From NCBI RefSeq assembly GCF_032268605.1, contig NZ_CP130318.1, positions 4,625,501-4,689,500 of the forward strand: DNA of 64,000 nucleotides, read 5' to 3'. Origin of the DNA: Paenibacillus aurantius (GTDB lineage: Bacteria > Bacillota > Bacilli > Paenibacillales > NBRC-103111). This document shows positions 18,179 to 26,990 of the stretch, piece by piece (within the stretch, counting starts at the first letter, position 1; every line of letters begins with the position of its first letter). Under the pieces are notes generated by a model. The model was not told where the DNA came from and did not search any database. It saw nothing but the letters and a program-made list of their open reading frames with translations. A program made the position numbers and the translations under genes.

Positions 18179-18994
18179 TTACCGGACCGAACGGGCGACT
18201 TCCACCGCCTCCTCTTCCGTAAGCGGCCCCGACACCTGCAGGACCGCGTAAGCGGACGGCCACTGAACCGTAACATAGCCGTCTCCTGGAAGAAGAGTGC
18301 CCGGGCTCCCGTTGATCTCGATCTCCCGCGCTTGTGCCTTGCCTCCGAAGGAATACACGCCTTCCGGCTGCCCGGAAGCCGACCGGGTATAGAGGAATAG
18401 AACGGCCCGGTCCCCGTTTCGATAGAGCAGAAGCGCCTGCTTAAGCCCTTCTTCTCCGTCCGGGGTTAGCTGCGCTGTATCCGGTGCGAAGCCTTCGGGG
18501 AGCCGGGCGGGTGCCGGCAGCTTCCACCGTTCGACGGCTTCCGGGACGCTCATCTCTACGGGCCGCGCCGGCACGACGGACCGCTGAACCGCCGGCTGGC
18601 CCGCTCCGGAGGATGTTGCTTCGCCCTCCCCCTGCGCAGGGGGAGCAGCCGTCTTGGCACGGGCGGTTTCGCGGTCCCCGTCCCGGCCGTACCAGAGGTG
18701 AACGGCCCCGTCTTGGACCTTCCGGCCCACATGGAACCAGAAGGTTTCGGCGGCAGCCGGACCGAGCGCGAAAGATCCTGCCGCCGCCCCGATCAGGAGG
18801 GCCGCCAGACTCGCGGCCGCAAGAGCTTGGGAGAAGACGGGGCGGAGACGGCTTCCCCGCCTTTCCCTGGCCAGCCTCTCCTGCATCCGCCCCCAGGCTT
18901 CCTCCCCATCCGGGACCGCAAGCCCGTGGTGAATCCTTCTGACAGCCAGGGACACCTGCCCGCCAGCCGTTCTTTCCCGGCCCGGTCCGTTCAC
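18179..18994 (-). CDS. Membrane-anchored anti-sigma factor candidate (DUF4367-like)
   Basis: The 271-residue protein has a cytoplasmic N-terminus of about 50 residues, one membrane helix (about 54-76, LAAASLAALLIGAAAGSFAL), an Ala/Pro/Gly-rich extracytoplasmic linker and a C-terminal domain (about 145-271) resembling DUF4367 (LPEGFAPD, GYVTVQWPSAYAVLQVSGPL). GTG 18994 overlaps the sigma stop by 4 nt (GTGA), so the genes are translationally coupled. Its place and topology indicate an anti-sigma factor that holds the ECF factor at the membrane. No zinc-binding HxxxCxxC motif is present. Confidence 0.75.
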   Translation of the reverse strand: MNGPGRERTAGGQVSLAVRRIHHGLAVPDGEEAWGRMQERLARERRGSRLRPVFSQALAAASLAALLIGAAAGSFALGPAAAETFWFHVGRKVQDGAVHLWYGRDGDRETARAKTAAPPAQGEGEATSSGAGQPAVQRSVVPARPVEMSVPEAVERWKLPAPARLPEGFAPDTAQLTPDGEEGLKQALLLYRNGDRAVLFLYTRSASGQPEGVYSFGGKAQAREIEINGSPGTLLPGDGYVTVQWPSAYAVLQVSGPLTEEEAVEVARSVR

Positions 18995-19572
18995 CGGTCA
19001 TCCCCCCATTTACGTATAAAGTGACCCGCCAGCTTCTTGCGCGCTCTGGCCAGCCTTTGGGTAAGCACCTGCTCGGTAATCCCGAGCTCCGCCGATATTT
19101 CAGAGTAGGACAATTCCGCTATGTAATGGAGAAAGAGAACCACCCGGTAGTCCGGCTTCAGCTCTTGGATCGTGGCGTGAAGAATTTCGTTGCGCTGCAT
19201 GCGTTCCACCATATCCTCCACCTTCTCCACTGGCAGGGAATAGAACGCCTCTTCCTTATCGATAACGTCGTCCAGGCCGGACATCTGACGATATTTTTTC
19301 AGCTTTCTCAAAAAATCATAAGCCCCGTTGCGCGCCAGCTTCTTCAGCCAGGCCCCCATTCGGGAATCGGAGCGTGTCTTAGGGCCGCTTCGGACCGCTT
19401 TCATGAAGGTTTCCTGGATGCAGTCCTCGGTTAAGGCATGATCGTTCAGAAGAAAATAAATGTCCCGGTACACCCATTGCCGGTAGGCAAGGAATAGCCT
19501 GCGCTGCGCTTCATGATTCAGGGAATGGATATTTACGCGAAACAGCTCGAATTCCTGATCGGACAACATCAT
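18991..19572 (-). CDS. ECF-type RNA polymerase sigma factor
   Basis: The product of about 193 residues has sigma region 2 (LTEDCIQETFMKAVRSGPK) and region 4 with the helix-turn-helix ELSYSEISAELGITEQVLTQR. Alternative sigma factors of this type answer to cell-surface stress and are held by a membrane anti-sigma factor, which is the next gene here. The start is set at ATG 19572, next to GGAGG; ATG 19569 is nearly as likely and a TTG at 19599 is possible. I found no clear autoregulated promoter upstream. Confidence 0.88.
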   Translation of the reverse strand: MMLSDQEFELFRVNIHSLNHEAQRRLFLAYRQWVYRDIYFLLNDHALTEDCIQETFMKAVRSGPKTRSDSRMGAWLKKLARNGAYDFLRKLKKYRQMSGLDDVIDKEEAFYSLPVEKVEDMVERMQRNEILHATIQELKPDYRVVLFLHYIAELSYSEISAELGITEQVLTQRLARARKKLAGHFIRKWGDDR

Positions 19573-19737
19573 CCCTCCAGCTCCCGGCCCATACTTCAAG
19601 TCCCTTCTAAGTTAACCATAGGTCAAACGAACGATCAACAATAATTTCCAGCAAAACCACGCGTTGGGAGGAAGGCAGCAGCAGGACGGCAGGGCCAGAG
19701 ACGTCCTGGCCGGGATGTAATCCCTATCACAAAGCAC

Positions 19738-19763
19738 AAGGCTGCCGGAGCTTCCCGGCAGCC
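19738..19763 (-). terminator. Hairpin after the bactofilin gene
   Basis: On the minus strand AGGCTGCCGG pairs with TCCGGCAGCCT and is followed by a loose T-rich tail (TTGTGCTTTG). It would end the yhbD-bactofilin operon. Confidence 0.55.
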
Positions 19764-19829
19764 TATCGCTTGCATGAAGCGCATCCTTTCTCCGCCTGGT
19801 CCAGCCGGGAGCCGGAAATCGGAAGCCCT

Positions 19830-20627
19830 TTAGGTCTCGGTGCTTGAGCCGACGGAGGCCGACGGATCCACGGTAAGCGACTCGGTATACTCCACCCGCT
19901 CCACCTCGCAGTGGGGACCGATCACGACACGGTTTCCCCGGATGAGCCGGGCCCTTGTATATTCCACGTTCACGAGCGTTCCCTCGATCAGGTCGGCATT
20001 CATCATATTCGGCCTCAGGTCCCTGCCGCGGAACAGGCCGGCGATAGAGTGCAGAAGATCGGTGAAGATGGAAAGGACCGCGGCCTTGCGGACCGTAATC
20101 TCTTCCCCTCCAATTTCTTTGGCGTAGCTCGTTCCGTACATGTCCACCTGAACCCGGTTGGCGTTAAGCAGACCGCCGACCGATAGGCCCCCGGTCACCT
20201 TGACCTCTTCCGCTTCGAGATCCTTTCCCGCCTGGATGTCTCCCTTCACCTGAATCCGGACGGCCTTCAAGGCCTCCCTGGTCTTCAGGCTGCCGCTAAT
20301 CTCGATCTCGGAAGCACGGATGGTGTCGTCGGCTTTAAAGGAGCCGGATACCGACAGCTCCCCGCTTTCCACCGCTCCCTCGACAGCGCAGCTTCCGCTG
20401 ATTTTGATTCGCTCAGCCGAAACATTTCCCCGCGCGTGCCCGGAACCGGATACTTTAAAAAGCCGGGCGCTGACGTTACCGGTAATTTTCCCGGAGCCCG
20501 AAATGCGCACCTCATCGAAATGACCTCCCCCCGCCGACCCGCTTCCCGATATGATCAGGTCCCCGTTCGGGGCCGTCCCCGCCGCTTTGTTAATCATGGC
20601 TTCCGTGCCCTCCTTGTTTCGGTCCAT
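19830..20627 (-). CDS. Bactofilin-type polymer-forming cytoskeletal protein (YhbE/YhbF-like)
   Basis: The 265-residue protein is made of short beta repeats of the form ISGSG-x-I-x-G-N-V (for example RISGSGKITGNV, VSGSGHARGNV, KISGSCAVEGAV), the right-handed beta-helix pattern of bactofilins. A less regular segment near residues 175-210 (FTDLLHSIAGLFRGRDLRP) interrupts the helix. Bacillus has two such proteins, BacE and BacF (YhbE, YhbF), encoded after yhbD and linked to flagellar motility; here one gene follows yhbD by 3 nt. ATG 20627 has GGAGGAGG before it. The protein is cytoplasmic or membrane-associated, with no signal peptide. Confidence 0.85.
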   Translation of the reverse strand: MDRNKEGTEAMINKAAGTAPNGDLIISGSGSAGGGHFDEVRISGSGKITGNVSARLFKVSGSGHARGNVSAERIKISGSCAVEGAVESGELSVSGSFKADDTIRASEIEISGSLKTREALKAVRIQVKGDIQAGKDLEAEEVKVTGGLSVGGLLNANRVQVDMYGTSYAKEIGGEEITVRKAAVLSIFTDLLHSIAGLFRGRDLRPNMMNADLIEGTLVNVEYTRARLIRGNRVVIGPHCEVERVEYTESLTVDPSASVGSSTET

Positions 20628-20630
20628 GCC

Positions 20631-21251
20631 TTATTCCTCCTCCAGCTCCGCTTTCAAGAGACGGGCGATTTCCTCCAGGTCATAGACCTGCTTCACCTTG
20701 GCGTCGGTAAGAAAGGGGCTGTCTTTCGGCACAACGGCAGCCATACCCGCTCCATCCCTGACGCAATAGTACAACCGGTAAGAGGTATCCCCGAGCTGCG
20801 GGATCCATCCTTCCATACCCTCCAGCAGCTCTTCCAGCCTACCGTCGGCCAATTCGTGCTCCTCCCGAAGACGGCCCGCCACATAAGCAAGCACCGCCTC
20901 CATAAACGTCAGTTCCAGCTTATTCAGCCGCCTGGCGAGCCTCACGAGCAGATCGGGATCCCATAATCCTTTTTCCTGCAGGCGGGAAAGGGCGAAGCTC
21001 TTGTTCGTGAGCTCAGGGGAAAGCAGCTCGGCCAATTCCTCGAGGGAGTGACTGTCCTTCAGCTCCAGAATGCCCCTTACCCGGGTTAAGATTTTGTCGC
21101 GGTGAAAGAACGTTTCCTGCCCCGTGAAGCTGGACTGCTTGATAAACCAGGATTCGGGGATCAGATTCTGCCGCTTCCAGCGGTAGAGCTGGCCGTAGGA
21201 AATGCCGGTCAGCTGCAGCAGCTCTTTTTTGGATATCAACTCCTGCTCCAT
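20631..21251 (-). CDS. yhbD: YhbD family HTH protein
   Basis: The 206-residue protein begins ELISKKELLQLTGISYGQLY followed by RWKRQNLIPE, a MerR-like winged HTH typical of YhbD (DUF4004), and continues with a helical effector part. It starts at ATG 21251 behind AGGAGGG; longer readings upstream run through the promoter and are not real. In Bacillus yhbD heads the operon with the bactofilins, and the same order is kept here. Two copies of a TAACATTGTT motif lie in its promoter, so autoregulation is likely. The DNA target role is inferred. Confidence 0.87.
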   Translation of the reverse strand: MEQELISKKELLQLTGISYGQLYRWKRQNLIPESWFIKQSSFTGQETFFHRDKILTRVRGILELKDSHSLEELAELLSPELTNKSFALSRLQEKGLWDPDLLVRLARRLNKLELTFMEAVLAYVAGRLREEHELADGRLEELLEGMEGWIPQLGDTSYRLYYCVRDGAGMAAVVPKDSPFLTDAKVKQVYDLEEIARLLKAELEEE

Positions 21252-21277
21252 AGCGGGTGCCCTCCTGATGTATAGCG

Positions 21278-21334
21278 TAACATTGTTCCGTCTTCCGTTA
21301 GATGAATCGTAACATAACATTGTTTCGTTGTAAA
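21278..21334 (-). promoter_or_regulatory. yhbD promoter with paired operator motif
   Basis: On the minus strand TTTACA (21329-21334) and TACGAT (21306-21311) are spaced by 17 nt. TAACATTGTTYCG occurs on the plus strand at 21278-21290 and 21315-21327, 37 bp apart; AACATTGTT is itself a near-palindrome. One copy lies between -35 and -10, the other downstream of the start site. Confidence 0.65.
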
Positions 21335-21435
21335 GAGAGCCATGGCGGAGAAGAAGCGGCCCTTGGTTCCGTCCTTGTCTTCGCGGCAACGTATAGCCGG
21401 CGGGGGCCATCCGCCCGATGCTGGCATTCCACCGC

Positions 21436-22248
21436 TTAACCCGCCCCAGCGGCCGCGCTAACCTGGTATCGGACCTCCGCCTTGTTGCGGAGGAGGAGCG
21501 TGGAAGACAAGAGGTCCCCGTTCTGAGGGTCAAGTGTCAGCCTCCAGATTTCATTCTCCCGGTACCAGCGGCCCTTCTCTTCATAAAACCGGTGGTTTCT
21601 TTCCTCGATCCGGTAACGGAAGGCAAGCGGCCGGTCCGTGCGGATCGTTCCCTCGAGAAACTCCTCACTCAGCCAAAGCCGGTATTGGAAGGTAAGCTCG
21701 GTCGGATTGTGCAGCCTTAGATCCACATAGTTATAAGCCACGCTGGTCCCGCTGCCGAATGGGATCACCCTCCGGTCGTCCGGGAAGAGGTCGAAGCTGT
21801 GATGGTGGCGTTCGCGGATTTCGAGCGGGGTGTGCAGCGCGAGCCAGAACAGCAGGTTCGCCATCTGGCACAGCCCGCCCCCGGTTCCTGTCGTTACCCG
21901 GCCGTTGGCAAGCTGAAGGCCTTCGATATATCCTTTGGCTGCCGTCGGCTGTCCCGTCAGCCTCCAGAACGAGAAGGTTTCTCCCGGAGCGATCTGAATC
22001 CCGTCCAGGGTCTCAAGACAGATCTGCAGGTTCGTGATTTTGTTCTCCTGCAGCTGAGGATGCGTTCCGGCGAGCACCCTTCTCAGCACGGATTTGTGCT
22101 TGTGGGCCACATGAGGGAGGGAAACCGGAGACCGCTCCAGGGCAAAACGAAGGCGGGGGTCCAGATTCTGTAGATGCCTCTTCAGGCGCAGCTGCCGGAC
22201 ACGCCACTTGTACAGAAAGGGAAAATGACGAAGAAGAAGCTTCTTCAT
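21436..22248 (-). CDS. VanW family protein
   Basis: The 270-residue product has the VanW signature: NKITNLQICLETLDGIQIAP, GETFSFWRLTGQPTAAKGY, GTGGGLCQMANLLFWLAL and RHHHSFDLFPD. VanW proteins occur in some vancomycin-resistance clusters and widely in Firmicutes; their role in the cell envelope is not established. No vanHAX genes are adjacent, although a VanX-like dipeptidase lies 5 kb away. The start is ATG 22248, 10 nt after AAGGGTGGG; a GTG at 22263 is too close to that site. Confidence 0.9.
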   Translation of the reverse strand: MKKLLLRHFPFLYKWRVRQLRLKRHLQNLDPRLRFALERSPVSLPHVAHKHKSVLRRVLAGTHPQLQENKITNLQICLETLDGIQIAPGETFSFWRLTGQPTAAKGYIEGLQLANGRVTTGTGGGLCQMANLLFWLALHTPLEIRERHHHSFDLFPDDRRVIPFGSGTSVAYNYVDLRLHNPTELTFQYRLWLSEEFLEGTIRTDRPLAFRYRIEERNHRFYEEKGRWYRENEIWRLTLDPQNGDLLSSTLLLRNKAEVRYQVSAAAGAG

Positions 22249-22414
22249 AGGAACAGGTCCCACCCTTTAAAGCGTTTTCTCTTAGTGTACAAGGGCCCGG
22301 CGGCGGGAGCAACCCCGGCATGTTCAAGATAGGGAGTAACCGGAACGGGAGGACGCCGCGAAGCAGGAGAAGAAGGATAATCGGAATGCCTGCTCACTGC
22401 AAAAAGGCTCCGCC

Positions 22415-22552
22415 TGGGGCGAAGCTTGGAGCGAAGCCTGATGCGGGGCCTTGGCGAAGCCTGATGCAGAGCCTCTTGCGGTGCCTGGGCGAAGCCTGAT
22501 GCAGAGCCTCTTGCGGTGCCTGGGGCGGTGCCAGTGGAGAGCCTGGTGCGGG
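22415..22552. repeat. GC-rich 35-bp tandem repeat
   Basis: Two perfect 35-bp units lie at 22453-22487 and 22488-22522 (each begins GGCGAAGCCTGATGCAGAGC), flanked by diverged partial units on both sides. The array sits in the 403-bp gap between the end of helD and the start of the VanW gene. Apart from this array I see no gene in the gap. Confidence 0.85.
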
Positions 22553-22651
22553 CCCGGTTAGTCATTGGGAGGCATGGCGCCTGATCCGATGTCTTCGCGG
22601 GCGGGATCCGTCGCTGCCCTTCCCCCATTGTCGTGGACAGGACTGGCCGCC

Positions 22652-24826
22652 TTAGCCCGGCTGCTCGGTGCTGACGAACTCCGGATCCTCCGTTTCGAGC
22701 AGCGGCGAGGGGTTCCCGGTGTACAGCACCCACAGCTCATGCAGGGCGCGGGTGCAGGCCACATAGAGCAGCTTGGCGTCCGGCGCGGTGGCGGAGTAGT
22801 GCGTTTCGTCCGCATCGAGGACGAGCACGGCGTCGAATTCGAGTCCCTTGGCCAGGTAAGCCGGGACGATGGACATCCCTCCGCCGTACCGGCTCTGTCC
22901 CGCCACGATGCGGTTCGCCGCGATGCCCTCCCGGTCGAGCAGCTTCTCCAGCCCGGCGCACTCCTTCTCCGTCCGGCCGATGAGGGCCACCGTCTGGTAT
23001 CCGCTCCCGGTCAGCCTGCGGACCGCTCCGAGAATCGTCTCCTCCCTGTCCCCCTTCGGGGTGCCGATGACCCGGACAGGGCTGCCGCTGCGAAAGACGG
23101 GAACGGCGAGCAAGCTGCCCGCCACTCCGCGGCTGAGCACGACGTTCGCGAAATGGATAATTTCCATCGTCGAACGGTAGCTCCGCTCGAGCTGGAAATA
23201 AGCCGCGTGTCCCTCCCCGAACAGACGGCTGAATTCCTCCCAGGCGGAGATGCCCTGATAAGCGTGAATCCCCTGGGACAGATCGCCGAGAATGGTGAAG
23301 GAATGATTCTTCGTGAACCGGTCGAGAAGCGCTACCTGGAAGGGGGAGAAATCCTGCGCCTCGTCGAGCACCGTATGGTCAAACAGCCGGTCCCCGGTGA
23401 TGCCGTAGAACGCCGCGTGGAGATGCACAAGAGGCGCCAAGTCCTCCGGCTGAACCTTCTTCCGGCGGAAGAGTTTGCGGGATTCCTCCGCCAGGCCGGC
23501 GATGCCCGGCCACCCTCCGGCGGACAGGTCCTGCGGTACACCGGCCAGGAAGAAGGGCGATTCCTGCTGAAACAGCTCCTTGTAGAAGGTAAACGGCGTG
23601 TACTCCGGCCAGCCGGCGAGATACGTGCGCAGCTTCTGCGACGCCTTCTTCTTCAGCTCCTTGCGCTCGTGGGGAAGCCGTTTGTCCACCTCCATCTCGA
23701 GCCAGCGCTTGATGCGGGCCACCACCCGCTCCCTGCGCTTCAACAGCGGGTAGTGCTTGTTCTCGACATGGTACCATTCGTGCACCTTCCGCGCCGGGAG
23801 GACCAGACCCTCCCACGGGGCAAAGCCGGCTTCCGGTACGCAGCCCTGCTCATAGACCGCGAGACAGCGGTCCAGCCACAGCCGGAAGGCGTCCGAGCCT
23901 TTGATCCGGCCCGGCGCCCGGTCGTCCATTGCCGGACGGTCGGGCCCGAGGCCGAACCACTGCTCCAGGCGGCCCGCGGGCTCCTCAAGCTGAACCTCAT
24001 GCCCGAGCAGGTCCAGCGCCCATTCGCCGAAGGTGCTCTGCTGGATGTTCCCGACCCCGAGCTCGGGCAGCACTTGAGAGATATAATCGAGGAACATGGC
24101 ATTCGGGGCAAAAATGATCATCCGTTCCGCGCGCACGTTCTCCCGGTACTGGTACAGAAGATACGCCAGCCGGTGCAGGGCGACGGTCGTCTTCCCGCTG
24201 CCCGCTACCCCCTGGATGATGAGAGCCGTATTCCGCGCCGAGCGGATGATCCGGTCCTGCTCCGCCTGGATGGTCGACACGATGTCGCGCAGCTTGTTGT
24301 CCTTGTTCTCCCCAAGCCGGTAGACGAGAAATTCGTCTCCCGCCGAGGCCGTGTCGGTTTCCCGGTCGTACGTATCCACCACCCGCTGCAGGATCCGCTC
24401 GCGGATCACGAGATTCCGCTTCAAATAAACAAGCCCTTCGATGAGCCCCTCGGGGGATTCGTACGCTGCGGCATCCCGGCCGCCGGAGAAGGAGTAGAAC
24501 AGGCTCGCCACCGGAGCACGCCAGTCGATCACCATCAGCTTGCCGGTCTTCTCCTCTTCCACCCCGACTTTGCCGATGTAGAGCGCTGCCGGTTCTCCTT
24601 GCCCCGTTTCATGAAAATCCAGCCGGCCGAAGTAAGGCTCGGCCTGGGCCCTCCCCAGGCTCCGGCGGGAGGATTCCCGCACGCTTTCGAGCGCCTGCTC
24701 GGTCAAGTCGGTCCCATGATACACGGGAACCTTCCGCAGCCTTTCCAGCTGGCGGTCGATTTCTTTTTTGGCGGCTTCGAGCCTCTGCTGTTCTTCTTGA
24801 TAGGCACTTTGAGTCTTTTCGTCCAA
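22652..24826 (-). CDS. helD: HelD, RNA polymerase-recycling helicase-like ATPase
   Basis: The 724-residue protein matches HelD: an N-terminal antiparallel coiled coil that enters the secondary channel (about 1-70), FGRLDF, YIGKVG and VIDWRAPVASLFY segments, Walker A (GVAGSGKTT, about 205-213), a central insertion that inserts into the main channel, Walker B-type LDEAQDFSPFQ and C-terminal UvrD-like motifs (ERSYRST, GLEFDAV, YVACTRALHELWV). HelD uses ATP to remove stalled RNA polymerase from nucleic acid. The start is TTG 24826, 9 nt from GGAGG. It is a single-gene unit on the minus strand. Confidence 0.93.
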   Translation of the reverse strand: MDEKTQSAYQEEQQRLEAAKKEIDRQLERLRKVPVYHGTDLTEQALESVRESSRRSLGRAQAEPYFGRLDFHETGQGEPAALYIGKVGVEEEKTGKLMVIDWRAPVASLFYSFSGGRDAAAYESPEGLIEGLVYLKRNLVIRERILQRVVDTYDRETDTASAGDEFLVYRLGENKDNKLRDIVSTIQAEQDRIIRSARNTALIIQGVAGSGKTTVALHRLAYLLYQYRENVRAERMIIFAPNAMFLDYISQVLPELGVGNIQQSTFGEWALDLLGHEVQLEEPAGRLEQWFGLGPDRPAMDDRAPGRIKGSDAFRLWLDRCLAVYEQGCVPEAGFAPWEGLVLPARKVHEWYHVENKHYPLLKRRERVVARIKRWLEMEVDKRLPHERKELKKKASQKLRTYLAGWPEYTPFTFYKELFQQESPFFLAGVPQDLSAGGWPGIAGLAEESRKLFRRKKVQPEDLAPLVHLHAAFYGITGDRLFDHTVLDEAQDFSPFQVALLDRFTKNHSFTILGDLSQGIHAYQGISAWEEFSRLFGEGHAAYFQLERSYRSTMEIIHFANVVLSRGVAGSLLAVPVFRSGSPVRVIGTPKGDREETILGAVRRLTGSGYQTVALIGRTEKECAGLEKLLDREGIAANRIVAGQSRYGGGMSIVPAYLAKGLEFDAVLVLDADETHYSATAPDAKLLYVACTRALHELWVLYTGNPSPLLETEDPEFVSTEQPG

Positions 24827-25017
24827 GATCAGTTACCTCCATATGACCTGCATCTTAAGAAAGAGCAGATGTAATTCCTCTGAAGTCAAGGAATCTAATC
24901 ATACCGAATCCCCGGCCAAAAGAAAAGTCCGATTTCCCAAAAGCAAAAACCGACCGTCAAAGAAAGACCCGGGCCCCCTTCTGGTTTATACTGGAAGTAA
25001 AAAGGGAGGGATCCTGG

Positions 25018-25374
25018 ATGAAAGAACGGTTCCGCCGCGATCTGCTGCGGTACATGAGCGCCCACCGGCATCCGGTGAACCGCGCCCTTCATTACGCCGC
25101 GTTTTTGCTCGCTTTCCTCGCCTGGGGAACCGTCTGGGTGGACCTCACTTGGACCGTGGTCCTCGCGCTTGCCCATTATGTCCTGTCATGGATCGGCCAT
25201 TACGGATTCGAGCGCAACCGCCCCGCCTCCTTCCGTTCCCCCTGGATCGGCTTCTATGCGGGCTTCTCCTGGTTCTTCCTGAGGACGATCGAGCTTGCGA
25301 CCGGGCGGCGCCTCCTGGACCGATTGACGGCTGGCTCTCCTCCGAAAGCCGAGCCCGGTCCCCCGGCGGACTGA
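25018..25374 (+). CDS. Mpo1-like (DUF962) small membrane protein
   Basis: The 118-residue product has histidines and motifs of the Mpo1/YGL010w family: HRHPVNRALHYAAFLLAFLAW at residues 16-36, then SWIGHYGFERNRPASF and two or three membrane helices. Yeast Mpo1 is an iron-dependent dioxygenase in 2-hydroxy fatty acid degradation; bacterial homologues are uncharacterised. ATG 25018 follows AAGGGAGGG. A TATACT box at 24987-24992 may be its -10. It is monocistronic. Confidence 0.82.
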   Translation: MKERFRRDLLRYMSAHRHPVNRALHYAAFLLAFLAWGTVWVDLTWTVVLALAHYVLSWIGHYGFERNRPASFRSPWIGFYAGFSWFFLRTIELATGRRLLDRLTAGSPPKAEPGPPAD

Positions 25375-25425
25375 TGCCGGAGCGGGATGGCTGCGGCCAG
25401 CTATCCGGAGCGAGGGCCGGCCGCT

Positions 25426-25470
25426 AAAAAAGCTGCCTGCCGGTGTTGGTTACCCGGAAGGCAGCTTTTG
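25426..25470. terminator. Bidirectional terminator
   Basis: AAAAAAGCTGCCT pairs with AGGCAGCTTTT around a long loop with an inner stem. It ends the Mpo1-like gene and the convergent MATE gene. Confidence 0.85.
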
Positions 25471-25499
25471 CTAGCTATGGCTTATTCGTCTTGCCGGGC

Positions 25500-26897
25500 T
25501 CAACCGGCTTCCTTGACGGTTACCTGACTCCAGTCCGTCCGGTAGAACCGGATAAGGACCGTTACCCCATAGGCCGTCAGGAAGGTGTACAAGGAAATCC
25601 AGGCGCCTACGCTGTCGAGCCCCCATACAAAGGTAAGCAGGTAAGCGAGCGGCACGAAGACGAGCCAGCTGAGCAGGAAGGAGGCTTTGACGAGGAAGGA
25701 CGTTTCCCCGAGGCCGCGCATGCCGCCCGCGAAGAAGTTGAACAGCCCGTCGAACAGCTGAAGGAAGGCGGAGATGCGGATCAGCTTCTCCGCCAGCTCG
25801 CTCACCGCCGGATCGGCCGTGTAGATGCCCGCGATCTGGGCGGCGAATACGAACTCCACCGCGCCCAGGACGAGCAGGAAGAGCGAGCCGAGCACGGCCG
25901 TGTCGGTCTGGTAGCGCTTCGCGAGGAGCGGATTGCCGCGGCCGACTTCCCGGCCTACGAGAATTGTCGCGGTGGCGCTAAACGCAAAGGCCGGCATGAA
26001 GCCCAGGCTCATGACGTTCAGCGCCACTTCATTCGCCGCCAGCGCCTCGTCGCCAAGCCGTGTCACGAACATCGTGAACACGAACATGGCGAGGCTCATC
26101 GCGAACTCCTGCACGCCTAGCTTGCCGCTCTCCGCGAGGATCAGCCGGGACTCCGCCCGGTCGATCACGGCGCGGATGCGCGTCGCGAACCGCTTGTGCA
26201 GGCGGACGAAGAACACATACGCGCTGCCGAGCAGCCCCACGGCTTCCCCAATCCATATCCCCCAGGCGGCGCCCGGGAGTCCAAGCTCCGGAAAGCCCCA
26301 ATGGCCGTAGGTCAGCCCGTACGTGAAGAACACCATGAGGATGTTCGAGGCGATGGACAGGATCATCGGGGTTTTCGTATCGCCGACTCCGCGGAAGAAG
26401 CCGTGAAAGATAAAGCTGAGCGTGGCGAAGGCCATCGCATAGAAGCGGATCTCGAGATAATCCGTACCGGTTTCGACAAGCTCCGGCGATCCGCCCATCA
26501 GCCTTAGGATGGAGGCGGGGGCGAGCCATCCGATCAGATGAAGGAGGACGCCCAGCCCCAGGCACATGTACAAGGCGAGATAGGTGCGGGCGACCCCCTT
26601 TTTCATATCCCCGGCTCCGTAATTTTGCGCGACCAGGTAATTCACCGTCAGTCCGAAGCCGGAGCAGAGCGCCCAGGCATTGTACATAATAATATTCGAT
26701 ACGCCTACCGCTGCGATCACAAGTGCTCCCATGTGCCCGACCAGAATAAGATTGATCGTACCCGTCAAGGTAATCGTAGCGAAGGAAATGATGGAAGGCA
26801 GCGCAAGCCGCAGGATGAGTCCCCAATGTCTAGTCAACTCTTCATCCCCTGTTGTCTGATATCGCTTCATTCTAACGTGCCGGGACAAGGAAAGCAA
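25500..26897 (-). CDS. MATE family efflux transporter
   Basis: The protein of about 465 residues has twelve predicted membrane helices in two MatE halves (first half about 20-230, second about 250-455), with SIISFATITLTGTINLILVG and GAWISLYTFLTAYGVTVLI as examples. MATE proteins export cationic drugs or metabolites with sodium or protons. The start is uncertain: TTG 26897 lies 4 nt after GGAGG, while ATG 26870 has no ribosome site. It is transcribed alone, facing the Mpo1-like gene. Confidence 0.9.
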   Translation of the reverse strand: MLSLSRHVRMKRYQTTGDEELTRHWGLILRLALPSIISFATITLTGTINLILVGHMGALVIAAVGVSNIIMYNAWALCSGFGLTVNYLVAQNYGAGDMKKGVARTYLALYMCLGLGVLLHLIGWLAPASILRLMGGSPELVETGTDYLEIRFYAMAFATLSFIFHGFFRGVGDTKTPMILSIASNILMVFFTYGLTYGHWGFPELGLPGAAWGIWIGEAVGLLGSAYVFFVRLHKRFATRIRAVIDRAESRLILAESGKLGVQEFAMSLAMFVFTMFVTRLGDEALAANEVALNVMSLGFMPAFAFSATATILVGREVGRGNPLLAKRYQTDTAVLGSLFLLVLGAVEFVFAAQIAGIYTADPAVSELAEKLIRISAFLQLFDGLFNFFAGGMRGLGETSFLVKASFLLSWLVFVPLAYLLTFVWGLDSVGAWISLYTFLTAYGVTVLIRFYRTDWSQVTVKEAG

Positions 26898-26990
26898 AGG
26901 GCCTCCGGCTTACTTCCGCCCGACCCGTTTGGTATACTGAAAGGAAAACCCGGGGAGCCTTTTTCCCTCCATTAAGAAAGGAAGACCTCC

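Noticed and set aside
22565-24874. 769-codon plus-strand frame antisense to helD
   Set aside because: It mirrors the helD coding frame and has no family motif; helD has Walker and UvrD motifs.
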